A program made the translations under genes and the position numbers. A stretch of DNA of 64,000 nt, taken from Siderastrea radians (taxonomy: Eukaryota; Cnidaria; Anthozoa; Scleractinia; Rhizangiidae). Where the stretch lies: contig OZ024892.1 of the NCBI GenBank assembly GCA_964017195.1, forward strand, positions 5,036,866-5,100,865, given 5' to 3'. Each line of letters opens with the position of its first letter. Within the stretch, counting starts at the first letter, position 1. Positions 44,695-56,727 of this stretch are shown here, in pieces. The notes below the pieces were generated by a model. It was not told the origin of the DNA, did not search any database, and worked only from the letters and a program-made list of their open reading frames with translations.

Positions 44695-45714
44695 TCTATC
44701 ATATTTAATTCCACTGTTTTGTCCTGCTAATGTCACCCCACCTAGACTGCCAATGTCAATTTTTGCCCCGTCATTTTGACGTTATTGTACTGTTTGCTAT
44801 TAGCCTTAACCTTGGCCGGTAAGTGATTACTACGAATTTTGGAATCTTTTTGCCAAGTCCTCAAAAATGCAAATGTTGGAAATTAGAAACGTCCTAAAGT
44901 TTTAGCGTGTTGTATCAAATTAACGTTTCATTCGTACCTTCCTTATTTTTTATATCCCTCAGGTCTGCATACTGATTAGATTGATTAGGATCGCGTTGAG
45001 GTTAATTTCCGAATTTAATTGAACGAATTGAAAAATTCTGTATCAAAACCTCTGGTAAAGAAACTCGAAGTAAGCAATATCAGTTGTGATAGCTCACTCA
45101 GAAAGAAATAACGTTAAAATTAAAACGCTTTGTTTTCTTTCTTGTTAATTGGTATAAAAAGGAAGCCTTTGTAATTTTAAAATCACCCTCATAGATTTGC
45201 CATATGGCAATAAATTAGTGTTTGAATTTAAAAAAAGAACCTTATTTGAGTCAAATCGATCATTTTACTGGAGACGGCTTCTAGATGAGAGAAATCGACA
45301 CTCTGAATGGTTTCCCACTCTAATCTATCAGCTCATAATCCTAATCATGAATAGCTACAATATTATGTTAAGCTACGCCCGAGACAGAGGAACCAAAAAA
45401 TAAAAAAATAACAAATAACATTTTCGAAATTAAAAAAATAAAAAGAGAATAAACACTGTGAGTCGCTGAGCTTTATCCTGCCTTTTGTTTTAAGTGTTTT
45501 AACATAGTTCTTCTCACGTCACTCAGGCGTAAGAAATTACATCTTCTGAAGCATTTTTAGCGAGCCTAGCAGTCATTCATTCCCCTCACACTCATGAGAT
45601 GTTTGGTTCATGATGTCACGACTGACGTGTGACGTTACTGAATGACACGCAACTCTTTCTCGCGGGCCCTTACGAGCGCTTTGCTCACGGGTGGGAGATT
45701 GGAGAAGAAAGAAT

Positions 45715-45760
45715 GCCTAGACAATAGGCTTATTGGAACCAGGTTTAAAGCAGTTTACGC
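45715..45760 (+). other. Deletion scar of the TSP1 exon in PAN copy 3
   Basis: Copy 3 reads GACAATAGGCTTATTGGAACCAGGTTTAAAGCAG. Copy 2 has the same flanks (38351 and 38590) separated by the acceptor and TSP1 exon. About 220 bp has gone, removing exon 2. Confidence 0.75.
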
Positions 45761-46145
45761 TTACTCATACAAGATTAACCGCTATTTACACCCGGGTTTT
45801 GTACTGAGCTGATAAACGCATATTTATGAAATGATTTTGTCCTAAATCTTGTTCGTGGCTTTTAATTAATTCTGTGTACCTTCATAGCGAAACCGAAAGT
45901 GTAAGATGAATAGAGATCTGTAATAACCTGTGAGAACCTTTAATATGGCGTTGCTGTAGGCTTTCTTTTCCTAATTTAACACTTTAGGCTTTGATCTGCG
46001 GACTCAAACGTTAGAACACCCTGCGCGGCAGGAATGTACTGGTCAGTAGCTTTTATTTGACCGGTTGTGACACTTGAGGATTGAAATGACAACAGACCTT
46101 TACAGTATAGTAGACATCACCACAGCCAACTACTGCCCAGCTGGT

Positions 46146-47456
46146 TTTATTTAACCCTTAAGCCCTGTTAAAAAAATGCGTATTCACCTTGCTGTTCTCC
46201 TTACACCTCTTATGGAACTAGGTTAAGAAGAATTTGTCTAAATATCAAGACATCTTATCCTTGGTGATCATTATCTTTGTTCTTATCTCTTGAATGTTTG
46301 AAGTATAATAAAGTAAAGAGAAATTTCTTTTTCGTAACTGCTAGTGTTCAAAGGAAATATTTTCGATCCCATCAGTGGTATGTAAGAACCAAAGGTAATC
46401 TGTTGATTGTTTAGTTTAGCTGTTATTTTACTAATGGAAAACTAACCCTTTAATTTCTTATTGTCTTAAAGACGTTTAATTTTCTCAAAGTCGGCACACA
46501 CAAGGGGACAGTCGTCTCGAGGTCAATTTTCTTCGTACAAACTGTTTAACTTTTATTATTTATTTATGTATTTGTTTATTTATTTGTTAATTAATTTATT
46601 TATTTATTTATTTATTAATTAATTAATTTATTTATTTATTAACAATATGTCAGCAGAGATGCCCAGTTCAGCATGCGCTCGTTTAAATGAGGCTCTGTAA
46701 ACTATCTAACAACTATCTAATAAAAACAACCCATTTTAAAAAAAACTACCCATTTTAGTCTGAAAATCTGGTCGAGGGGGGGCAAACCTTGCCAGGTGCC
46801 TGCTAGGTTCCTTCGACTGCTTGCTCTGGACTTTGACAATTGACTCAGGCGGGCCTTTGGCCCCTCGCCAAATACCATTCGATGGATACCTCGAGCTTGA
46901 AGTCTTAATACATATACTTCCCTCTACATAATATGCCCGCAGGGAATCATGGTAGTTGGATGTAACCATTTCCTTTCATAAAATTAATCAATTAAAGTAT
47001 TGCTGATAAAATCGAACTATTTTATCAGTCTAAAAAATACTAGGTAGGTGACAAAAAAAGCAACGAGGAGGCTGCAGATTCAGTGGCTGGTATGTAATGG
47101 GAATGGGCATCGTTAATGAATAATTAGTCCATCCGTGCGTACACCTTGCATATGATAAGATATTAAATAACCAGCGACGGAGTAGGATGGAGTTTTGACT
47201 CCGAGGTGATTATATTAAACCTCACACCAAACAAGCGCGAGTGGAATATCAACTACAGAATTTGATGATGATTTTTTTTGGCCATTCTTGGGAGGAAACT
47301 TTTCCTTTGCGAAGAATTTTTTGAACGCGGCATGCAATTTTAGCTAATTTTCTTATATGGCAAAAAGCAGGGTTATTATACCCGATAACCTGTGTGTGGT
47401 GAACCAGTGAGAAAACAAGAAATTCAAAAACCGAGAGTGAGAATATAATAATGTTG
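46146..47456. repeat. Intergenic stretch with (TTTA)n microsatellite
   Basis: A microsatellite of TTTA/TTAA units lies at about 46545-46645. No gene is recognised in the rest. Homology of copy 3 to copy 2 ends near 46145 (39060). Confidence 0.5.
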
Positions 47457-47641
47457 TTATCGATTTCCGCAGTCACTTTCACTACTGCGGATACACTGAT
47501 CCTCGTCCGAGTCGTACACGAGTTCTGCCGGCTGACAGTTCACGATGAAAGTCCTTTCTCCAGAGCACTGAATGAATCGATGACAGTCGCTTTTATCCGG
47601 GTAATTGCCATCTGCTTTGCCGACACAAAACTGTGAACTAC
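47457..47641 (-). CDS. PAN-TSP1-chitin-binding protein, exon 3: chitin-binding type 2 domain
   Basis: The acceptor TTTTCAG precedes 47641. The frame completes the phase-1 codon and reads SSQFCVGKADGNYPDKSDC, HRFIQCSGER, NCQPAELVYDSDEDQCI, SDC, then TAA at 47459-47457. The six Cys and aromatic pattern match peritrophin-A/CBM14 domains, which bind chitin in peritrophic and other matrices. As the last exon it gives the protein an extracellular matrix or chitin-binding C-terminus. Confidence 0.85.
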
Positions 47642-48336
47642 CTGAAAAGCAACAAATAGAATTATTTGAGCTAAGGAAATATAACCGGAGGTGTTGTAAA
47701 TGTTAGAGCCTATATTTGCTGGAGTTGGACTATGGCCCTATCCAGCTCTAGAGCAAAGTGTCAAGAAGTGCTGATGCCGACGTCAAACCCTCGTAGGTTG
47801 TTTTTAATATGTAGGATTTTTTAATATGAGAGCAAGCATCATCAGACATCACCAATAATCAGGGCAGCAATTTTGTGCGAGCTGCCTTTGTTCACGAACT
47901 TCGACGTTTCCATGGCCAGCATAGTCTGCACTGATGATGTTTATTTCTAGTTTTTCTTGTCTCTCTTCATAACGTTTACACTTTTTTCTTTGCTTGGATT
48001 TATACTTTTGTCTCAGTGCTGACAATTTTACGACTTTTTGGAGAAACAGAGAAGTGAAAGACAACGCAATCATGACGCAATTCCCACAGTCGCGTCATTT
48101 ATGGAAAGCTTGAAGACATCACCTTGCCACGTGCTGGATTTTTTTTCACAGCATGACAAAACAACTGGTGAACACATGAAACCTGTTTCTTCACAATACA
48201 GTAAATGGAGGTGCCCTCTTTCTTTGCTAAATGGAAAAGCCATTTCCTTTTGTATTCTATGTCATTGGAATGTATGGCATAAGATCGCTTATTCAGTTTG
48301 TATATCCGAGCTCTCTTTGGCTGGTTGGCAGGTTAC

Positions 48337-48495
48337 CAGGACAATTTACTTGATTACATTCCCTTTCTTCCATCTCTGGCCCGCTGCATCCGCCATCGTT
48401 GGACGCAATACAAACACGCATGCGCCTTTGCACTCCCTTGTCGCACGTTGCCGAACAGGGACCCCAGGATTGCCATGGTGTCCAATAGCTTTTGC
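48337..48495 (-). CDS. PAN-TSP1-chitin-binding protein, exon 2: thrombospondin type-1 repeat
   Basis: The acceptor (CAAAATAG) precedes 48495 and the donor CCTG|GTAACC follows 48337; both junctions are phase 1. The reading is GKSYWTPWQSWGPCSATCDK, RMRVC, DGGCSGPEMEERECNQVNC, with all six TSP1 cysteines and the WxxWxxW motif. This is a complete class-1 TSP1 repeat, better preserved than the plus-strand paralog at 38402. Confidence 0.88.
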
Positions 48496-49933
48496 CTATT
48501 TTGAGAAGATTAAAAGAGAAATTGAAACAAAAAGCCTTACAGTTTAAGCTTGAAGTTAAAGTTCTTTTGGAAATTTGCTTTCTTTAATCGTGGGTTTGTT
48601 ATATTTTGACTGATCAGCTGAAAAATTCAAAGCGTTTGAGAATGTGAAATTGACCTCCTAAGAAACGAGCAGAGGACTGGGAAAGAATCATTAAAGTCAA
48701 TTGATTGATAAAAATTACCTTCATAATTCGATAAAAAGTTCCGTCAAAACAGGTGATCTCGTCACGTTCTTAAAGGAGCTATGTCACGGTTTGTGTATCT
48801 TGAAAAATTTAGCCAAAACTTTTCAAGTTTGTCATTTGGAATTAATCTTCTCCATCATCAACCATCCTTGTTCCCTTTTGGTTTATTCCTTCCTCTTTGA
48901 TGTTTGTCTTCCCTGGCAAACTATTATTTTAAGGTTTTCTTCCAATTAACGACAATTTTCAACGGCCCAAAAAACATCTCAAATTATCGTGATGTACCTC
49001 CTTTAACTACTTGGTGGAATAGAAGTTGAGTAAAGAATGTCCACTTGAAAACGTTTACGTTTTGAAAACACTTAATTGTTCTGTGTTTAGGCCCTCTATT
49101 CACGCGAAAACGGAGACAGCGGTCACCGAAAAGAAATATATTGGAAACGGCTCTCCAAACTGGATATTTTTGAAGTTGTCGTGTGAACAGCATAAACGTA
49201 TATTTTGGAAAATTTTGTCGTCAAATCATCGCTGATATCCAATATGGCGGATTCCTGTGCAACCTCTTTGGTCAGCCTTTTCCTCGGCTTATTTCCAGCT
49301 TGACTAATTGCGTGCGTTCAAGTCAACATTGCTCCGCAAACTTACATAGAGTTTACATATATGCATCGGAAGAAGGAATAACGTTATGAGGTTACAGTGT
49401 CGCTTTATAACGCGATCCGGTCAAGCTTAAAACGACTTGGAATTCGAAGAGAGCAAAGAACGCGCAGATTTTGGTTCGGTTAGGACGACGAACAAGCTGC
49501 TTGGTGGGGTAATGTCGCTGCTTCACTTTTGGCATTTACATGTCATTCAATGATTTCAAGTAGACAGGCTAAAACGATCTCCGTAACGGTCATCGGATTC
49601 GTGCAGAGAGAAAACGTTCGATGCGTTTAGAAAACTAAACTTTTTTTGTGGACGCGGCCTATTATGAAGTGGCTTTTAAAGAACAGACAAGCTGCAAACT
49701 TAAGCTAGTATGGCTACGGAGGGTACCCTTTTTTCATAAAAGAGACATCTTGCTATTCGCGGTGACGTCTTTTCATGCAATCTTTCTCAAACTCGCCAAC
49801 TGTATTGTACTAATTCTGAAATGCTCTTTCATGCGACGGACAATTTGTTTGTAAATGACTGATTTCCGAGGTAATTTTGATTCAGTCCTGGAATCACTCG
49901 TTTCGACTCACTCATGCACTTGCAGAGACTCGC

Positions 49934-50242
49934 TAACCCTTTCACTCTCAAGAATGCCTTCTATCAAAATTCAAGACAAATCCCAAATTTCGATTTATAA
50001 AAAACTTAAATATAATTTTTGTTTTTACTTTTTTTACTTTTTTATGGTGTGAACATTCAAATAAAACCTCTTCCGCAGTACTTTCAAATGGTACTATTTA
50101 TACTTAAATATAAATAGTACCATTTGAAAGTACTGCGGAAGAGGTTTTATTTGAATGGTCACACTATAGGATTTCATCCACAGACTCAGAAGTTAGAATC
50201 ACCAAAAAGTCCCCATAACTGATTCTGAAAGTGAAAGGGTTA
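49934..50242. mobile_element. MITE with TAACCCTTTCACT termini
   Basis: Left TAACCCTTTCACTCTC and right (complement) TAACCCTTTCACTTTC are about 300 bp apart, with a near-perfect palindrome inside (next entry). It lies in the large first intron of the minus-strand PAN gene. Confidence 0.6.
50048..50165. repeat. Near-perfect 118-bp palindrome
   Basis: Arms of about 50 bp (CATTCAAATAAAACCTCTTC and its complement) meet near 50106 at ATACTTAAATAT with almost no spacer. Such a structure could extrude as a cruciform. Confidence 0.85.
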
Positions 50243-50311
50243 AGTCTGCAAGTGATGGAGGGGTTGCATCTACCGAATGCCTTAACAGTTTCCCCCTTTT
50301 CCTTACACATC

Positions 50312-50353
50312 AGTTTGTGCTGATCCGATCATATCATCGGATCAGCACAAACT
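50312..50353. repeat. 18-bp inverted repeat with 6-nt loop
   Basis: AGTTTGTGCTGATCCGAT, CATATC, then the exact complement. A T-run does not follow, so a terminator reading is not favoured in this eukaryotic setting. Confidence 0.7.
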
Positions 50354-50989
50354 CTCTTGCCTGCTTCCCCCGAAACACTATGGCTACTACAACATCAGGC
50401 ATGAGAGAGTTTTTGACTTGCTTCGTTTTTACACCAACCGTTTTAAACAGTCATTCTTACCGGAGATGTGCCGTCGTGCAAACGTAAACTAGTAGTGTAA
50501 CACGTAAACTAGTTGAAACCTTTCCTTAGTGACGTTAGAGCGATTTTCCTTGGACCGTGAAACAGTTACTGTACAAGTATATACTGTTACGCCAAATTAG
50601 TTGCTGCTAGTCAAGGGACGGCTGAGGTCTATTAGCTTCTATTCCCAAAAGGAGATTAGTCTAAATCAAAACACAAGAAAAACAACACAAAATGGACAAG
50701 CACAAATATGCAGTGAACGTGCGGTTTATTTTTCCTTTATTACTGATTCTCGAGTCATGATACGACAGCGGAAATGCACATGTATATGATACTTGTTGCG
50801 ACATTAATTTTTACCACCTCGTGTAATTTTTTGGGAAAATTCCTCCACAGAAGTTACAAAAACTGCCTTGTTGGTCAGTGGAAATACTTTTAAAGCAGTA
50901 AGGGCACTCACGCGGGTTTACATGCTGCATGGTCGAGAGTTGTTGCGAATATCTATTCTCTTCTATACTTTTGAAAACATTTACATTTG

Positions 50990-51630
50990 TTACACTTTTC
51001 TCTGGCTTATGAAAAGAATATAAATTAAAAAATTAGCTTTCGCTGCATCGTTTTCTTCGACGGTCTTGATAATATCTCTCAATGCTGCTGTTTCAACTGG
51101 CATGCTCGCCAGTTGCTTGATTCTTTCTGCGGACTTTGCCGTGGTGGTTTCGGTGAAGCATTTCTCGTCATCGTCCGGGCCTGTAAGGTCGATGATTCTT
51201 AGATTCTCCGCTTCACCTGCTGCATCGTGAGTGTGCTCAACTTCCGGATCGTTAGACGAGTCCAAGATTTCTTGAACGACCGCATCCATATCCCCTTGTG
51301 CTCGAGCAAGAAGGGAGGCTAATTTTATCTCATTTGCGAATGGCAAGACCTTTTTCAAGTTTTCCAACTTCTGAGTAAAGTGCTGCTGAGTCGGAACAAC
51401 TGGCGAAGGGGACGGATGTGCTTGAGCCGTTGGGGAGAAAGTAGTGACTGTCGCAGTGCTTGACGCGCCGAGGTGTCTCTCTCGTCTGGGCTGTCTTTGG
51501 TGCAACTGAATTGCCGTTTTTTACACGGTCACCAGGTTGACGTCTTTCACTGTGGCGGCGATTTCTTGTGAATACGAATTAATGCTGTTGTATAGGTGCC
51601 GGTGTTTCTCAAGCTGCTCCTGTTGTTTAG
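50990..51630 (-). CDS. DM-domain (DMRT-type) gene, exon 2: DMA-like domain, with in-frame stop
   Basis: The acceptor TTTCAG precedes 51630. In the phase set by exon 1 the reading is AKQQEQLEKHRHLYNSINS..VKDVNLVTV, then TAA at 51523-51521. The same frame continues for 177 codons to 50990. It includes QKLENLKKVLPFANEIKLAS with LLARAQGDMDAVVQEILDSS, which resembles the CUE-like DMA domain of DMRTA proteins. Because both sides share one frame, a single indel cannot explain the stop; a substitution, readthrough, or an unusual 27-nt GT..AG excision around it are alternatives. Confidence 0.65.
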
Positions 51631-51863
51631 CTGAAATTGTAATTAAATTACAATATTTTCCAATTTTATACTAGGGAAATAGGTCTAATCTTACACAGAC
51701 AATATTAAAACTATTTGGAACACAGACAAGTATGCAAATAAAAATAGGCTGGGCTATAGCCTATTTACATGCCGTTTACTCATTTCTTTTACTGAGGGAA
51801 CACTGGGGGTCTCCAAAACCGTGCCGTAAAACCGCAAGATATCCTCTCAAATACCGAAAACCT

Positions 51864-51981
51864 AACCTGCGATCAGGCCAAATTTTCACGCTCCTTACAT
51901 TCTCTTGCGGGATTTTTCGCGCGACCACAAAAAGACAGAGAGTAAATGAGAGCGCGAAATAATTCGCCTGATCGCAGGTTA
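51864..51981. mobile_element. Small MITE with AACCTGCGATCAGGC termini in the DMRT intron
   Basis: AACCTGCGATCAGGC at the left and its exact complement at the right enclose 118 bp. The surrounding intron has further short repeats of CCGTAAAACCGYAAGA. Confidence 0.65.
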
Positions 51982-52314
51982 CCGTTGTAAGGAAAGTTCC
52001 CTCACCGAAATACCGTACAAAATTAGACATTTTATCGAACACACCTGCTCAAAATGCTAAAATAACGCGTACCGTCGTACTGGATGAAAGCGCAATCCCG
52101 CAGTTGTGAATCGAAAATACCGTAAAACCGTAAGAAAAATCGCTCAGAACCGTAATCCCGCAAACCCCAATGTACCCCTCCGTTACAAAGCTTGAATTTG
52201 TATCGGTACCGGAGTAAAATAGTGACGAGGTCCTCTAGAAGATCAAAATTCCCCTTGAAATACTCAACGCCTTAATTTTGAGTCGGGATAGTTAGTCGTT
52301 GTAAACATGTTTAC

Positions 52315-52669
52315 CTTTCCTTTGCTCTGACTTTGGCTTGCTTTTCTCCATTGCCTTCTTTGCTGCTTCAAAATTTGCCACCTTCAGAGCAAACATAGGT
52401 TCACCATCCAGTTGAGCGGTCATTTCTGGAAACCGTACAGCTTGGTGGTCTTCTGCTTTCTTTGCTGTGCAGGACTGCGTCAGGTTAGTGCGCCAGCGTT
52501 TTCCCTTGTCCTCATTCGAATGACGATCTGTCATTCGAAGTGCGAGGACGTGCTCGTGACTTGCACATTTAGGGCAGGAACAGTTTGCATAAGGACAATT
52601 TCTTTTATGTCCTTTTAGCAGCTCGACTTGGCCGTGTAAGCGGCATTTACCACATGTCCTCGCCGACAT
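52315..52669 (-). CDS. DM-domain (DMRT-type) gene, exon 1
   Basis: ATG 52669 starts MSARTCGKCRLHGQVELLKG, then HKRNCPYANCSCPKC and ASHEHVLALRM. The pattern CxxCxxHG, KGHKRxC, C-x-C-x2-C is the intertwined zinc module of doublesex/mab-3 DM domains, which bind DNA in the minor groove and control sexual and neural development. The rest of the exon is basic and low complexity. The donor AAAG|GTAAAC follows 52315 in phase 1, matching exon 2. The gene lies wholly inside intron 1 of the PAN-TSP1-chitin-binding gene, on the same strand. Confidence 0.85.
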
Positions 52670-53623
52670 ACTAGCTAGAAAGAACTCTTGTTAAACTGCC
52701 AGGCTATAGTTATGATTTAAATCCCATCGAAATGGTCTTTGGACAAGCAAAAGCAATTGCTCGTTTCACCCCTGGTTTCTTGAAAGAAAATACCAAATCA
52801 GCCCTTTAAACGTAAGACACTTTTACCAACGATCTTGGAGAGTGCTTCTGTAGAATAAAGTGTCGAAAGCAATGAACTCAAGCAAGCTGGACCAGTGATT
52901 ATTTTATTAACGTAATCCTGAACAGTTCTGAATTACAATAAACTTGTGAGTTTTTGGACAAAAGGGTTTGTTGTCATGAATAGACCTAGTCATTAGACCT
53001 ATTGATAGACTATAGTCTGATCTAAAGATTAGACTAGACTAATACACTTTAATAGATACTATTATACACTAACTACTAGAAACTGTTTCATGGTCCGACG
53101 AAAATCGCTCTATTTCCCTTTTATTGTTTTTTATTGTAGATTCCCCCTTTTGCTCTCTTTAATAGTAGTATACGTAACCAATAAAATTGTAATAGATCTT
53201 ATCATAAATTTTTATCTTTTTTAATAATATATTGTAAATAATTATGCAATTCAGCCTGCTGGCTGCCATTTAATTGTTTCTAATAAACCCATCTATCTGA
53301 AAGTCTAGTAAGTTCGGTTTAGTTTATTCACAGCTATAGGTAAAAAACCTCAAAAATTGGATAGAAAAAAGGACATGTGTTTCACAACCCTAGGCGAACG
53401 TTCTTCTGTGTAAAATTGCAAAGATGAAGTAACACGCTGCATAAAACTAGATGAACGGTATATAAGAGGTGTAATCCAGGTCTGCAATTAGAACTTGGGA
53501 AAAGACGGGTCCCTCTGTGTTTTACTCCTTGTGTTGATTTTCTGTGTTATCGGTGGAAAGTCGCAACAGTACGAAAATTCCGTTTACTAGTGGATGGAAA
53601 TGAATAAATGAGTAGTAGTAATG

Positions 53624-53692
<69 letters not shown>

Positions 53693-53914
53693 ATAGTAGT
53701 AGTAGTAGCAGTAGTGGTGGTGGTAAGACGCAGTTTAACGAGGGTGACATTTGACAGTAGTTAAACTGATAACCTCGTGGCCAGGTCTTTGCTGTATTAC
53801 TTTGTTGTTAAAGGAGTCCTTGTAAAGCTCCGATGGTATTTCTCTGCATATGTTTTTTTAAAAACGTTTTCCTTCTTCATGCTTTAAACAGAAAATTAAA
53901 AAAAAGTTTAAATT
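52670..53914. repeat. Non-coding stretch with (TAG)n microsatellite
   Basis: A (GTA/TAG)n trinucleotide run spans about 53610-53728. The long Leu-run ORF on the minus strand is this repeat. No gene is recognised. Confidence 0.6.
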
Positions 53915-55800
53915 CTAATACAGTGAGGGGGGTTAGTCGTGACATTACATCAGAACAATCCCAATTTGTTTTATTGGCTTTTTTCCAGCTGAAAATAAGT
54001 TTTTGCAGTATGTGGGATGCATAAACCATCCCTAAATCTCACGCACTGAAAATAAAGCCAATTAGAGATTTACGTGCAACCAGATGTCTTTTAGTCGGCG
54101 ACTTTTAATGTAACTGTACATGACAGGAACACAAATAAACGTAGATGAAAACAATAGCAAGTGCCATGATGCCCTGTTGGAAATAATGGTTTTTGTTGGA
54201 AGTTAAACAACAAAATTTCCCAAGTTGTTTGAAATAAAAAAAAGTGACATCTTTTTGCTGACAGAAATTACTATCACCACCTATATTTTGCACTTACTTA
54301 TTAGAAGGACCAAGCAAAACAAACCGGGAAAACTCTCAATGTGTTCGATTCTCGAGTTCAATTCTTTGTGACGCTAAAATTCAGGTTTTTATGCGCAGTC
54401 TAAACAAAATCTGCTAAAACGCGAAAACTATTAAACCTCTCGCGATATTTTCCTACAATAAAGAAACTTTTTTCTGAAATTGCGTAAACAAAACATCTAT
54501 TAGTTTTTTTTTTGCGTCATACGATTTAGTCAGCGACAATAAGTTGCCCTTGTTATTTTACAAAACCAAAGAAAACAACTTGAAAAAGCTGTTCTAAAGC
54601 AAGCTTACAGCAGAAAATAGCGATTTTTGTGACTTGAATAAAAACGTATTAATAAACGCTAAAAGCAAGAAAAAATTTTGTTTCAAAATTATCATCCTTT
54701 TAACATATGGATTAGCATTTTTGTTGCCGGTTCTTCCATTTGTGATTTTATCTTATTTCCGGTAACCCCTTTAGGGAGAAATTTACTCCAATGGCCTAAC
54801 ATTCCATCTACTTTTTTTTACATTAAGCGACAGAAAAATTCACCTACCTCTGATCTGCTGAAAAATCGAACCTTGAGAAAAGACCAGCGATTTTTCCTTT
54901 GGGCAGTTTCTTCCTAGCACAGTTATCCCTTTGCTGTTAAGCTCGCATTTTCCCAAGTTCGGGTAAAAGTTGTAAGAAATGCAGTTTTCAGCGCTTGTAC
55001 AAGCAGATAGGCATTGTAACCAATCATCTAGGTGAAGTCTTTTCATAACATAGCCGGCCAAGAACTTATTGTGATACGTGGTTGAAATTGAAAAACCTGG
55101 CAGCGATTGTTGAGATGACGAATCTGCTCCTAGAGCTGCTTTGGAACGAACATTTACAAGCAACAGCAGGATAAAAAACTTCCATTTAAATGAAGGCTTC
55201 AGGTAGTGTTGAAGTTCTGTGACATCACTAGCGAGATCCATTGTTAAAAAAAAAACAAATGGCCTTTATCGTGTAAGATAGTTTCGATAATTAATGTAAA
55301 AACCGTGATAATCAAATTCTAAGGTTTTCAACACCAACCTGAGTAACTCGTTATCTAGTCCACTTTCATAATGACAACTCACATTGTTCCATATTGAAAT
55401 GATCATTTCTGGCACTTATGGAAAATTATAATGATAAATATTCAATGAACTTCAATAACGTAATTGGCTGCCTCGCTTACTTGAACTGTCAACATTTATG
55501 AAAAAGCAGCCAATGGAATACCGACAAATATTTCGTGTGTTAATTCCCGGGCATAATGGAGCCAGACTTGCGTCAGAACACAACCTTTGTAGTACCCTAG
55601 GGGCGTATATTCCATAATTATAAAACAGGTATTTTAATTAATAACAGCATAACTGGGTTAAGAGCTAAGTAACTGCTGCATGAGTCGATTAACATACTAA
55701 CTGAAACTGTCAGTGTCGCTTAGTATCATTTGATAGCAGTGCATGTGACGGGCCTTGTGCCAATTTTTAAAATGATGAGATTTAGCTAATGTTGTTTTAT
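53915..55800. repeat. Left block of module 4, intact copy
   Basis: Collinear with 30890-32700. It contains the intact minus-strand PAN exon 54848-55241 and its upstream spacer. It is followed without an array by a second, partial copy at 55835-56727. Confidence 0.85.
54848..55241 (-). CDS. PAN-TSP1-chitin-binding protein, exon 1: signal and PAN/apple domain
   Basis: ATG 55241 gives MDLASDVTELQHYLKPSFKW, then a hydrophobic segment (FFILLLLVNV) and SKAALGADSS. The PAN domain follows: VMKRLHLDDWLQCLSACTSA, ENCISYNFYPN, KCELNSKGITVLGRNC. The exon ends at 54848 (AGAG|GTAGGT, phase 1) and joins exons 48495-48337 and 47641-47457 in frame. The predicted protein is 245 residues and secreted or membrane-anchored by an uncleaved signal, because 22 residues precede the hydrophobic core. 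Intron 1 (6.35 kb) contains the DMRT gene. Confidence 0.85.
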
Positions 55801-55834
55801 AATTAACTTCAGCAGTTCCAGTTTCAGAGATACG

Positions 55835-56727
55835 CATTTCCTTATTTATGAAAAGTCTAAACAAAATCTGCTAAAACGCGAAAACAATTAAACTTCTCGC
55901 GATATTTTGGTACAATAAAGACAATTCTTCTGAAATTGGGTAAACGAAACACGCATTTGTTTTTCTTTTGCGTCATACGCTTAGTCACCAACAATAATTT
56001 ACACTTATTAATTTACAAAACCGAAGAAAACAACTTGAAAAAAAGTTGTTCTAAGGCGAGCTTACAGCAGAAATTAGCGATTTTTGCGACTTGAATAAAA
56101 ACGTATTAATAAATTAGTATTTTATTCATTAACGGACGATAAAAGCAAGAAAAATTGTTTCAAAAGTATCATTCTTTTAACACAATGGAGTAGCATTTTT
56201 GTTGCCGGTTCTTTCATTTGTGATTTATCTTATTTCCGGTATTTACCCCTTTAGGGAAAAATTTACTCCAATCGCCTGACTTTTCATCTACGTTTCTTAT
56301 AATAAAGCGCCACAGAAATTCACTTACCTCTGATCTGCTGAAAAGTCGAACCTTCAGAAAGACCAGCGAATTTTCCTTTGGGCAGTTTCTTCCTAGCTCA
56401 GTTATCCCTTCGCTGTTAAGCTTGCATGTTCCCAAGTTCGGGTAAAAGTTGAAAGAAATGCAGTCTTCAGCGCTTGTACAAGCAGATAGACATTGTAACC
56501 AATCAGTTAGATGAAGTCTTTTCATAACAGAGCCGGCCAAGAACGTATTGTGACACGTGATTGAAACTGAAAAACTTGGCAGCGATTGTTGACATGAAAA
56601 ATCTGCCCCAAGATCTGCTTTGGACCAAACACAAGCAAACTCAGGCTGACAATCTTCCATTTAAATGACGGTTTCAGGTAGTATTGAAGTTGTGTGACAT
56701 CACTAGCGAGATCCATTGCTAAATAGG
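55835..56727. repeat. Second, partial left-block copy adjoining array 3
   Basis: Homologous to 54370-55250. It contains the decayed PAN exon 56328-56716 and runs straight into the lead-in of array 3. Confidence 0.75.
56328..56716 (-). pseudogene. PAN/apple-domain exon, minus copy 5, frameshifted
   Basis: ATG 56716 gives MDLASDVTQLQYYLKPSFKW, but a net indel in the signal region (about 56640) shifts the frame. The PAN domain itself is open in another frame (VMKRLHLTDWLQCLSACTSA, EDCISFNFYPN, CKLNSEGITELGRNC). One base is lost near 56365 (LVFLKVRLFS against LVFSQGSIFQ). The donor AGAG|GTAAGT is kept at 56328. Confidence 0.8.

Noticed and set aside
47451..47636. Plus-strand ORF over the chitin-binding exon
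   Set aside because: It is the antisense shadow of the minus-strand exon, which has six ordered Cys and good splice sites.
53547..53750. Poly-leucine ORF
   Set aside because: Translation of a TAG trinucleotide microsatellite.
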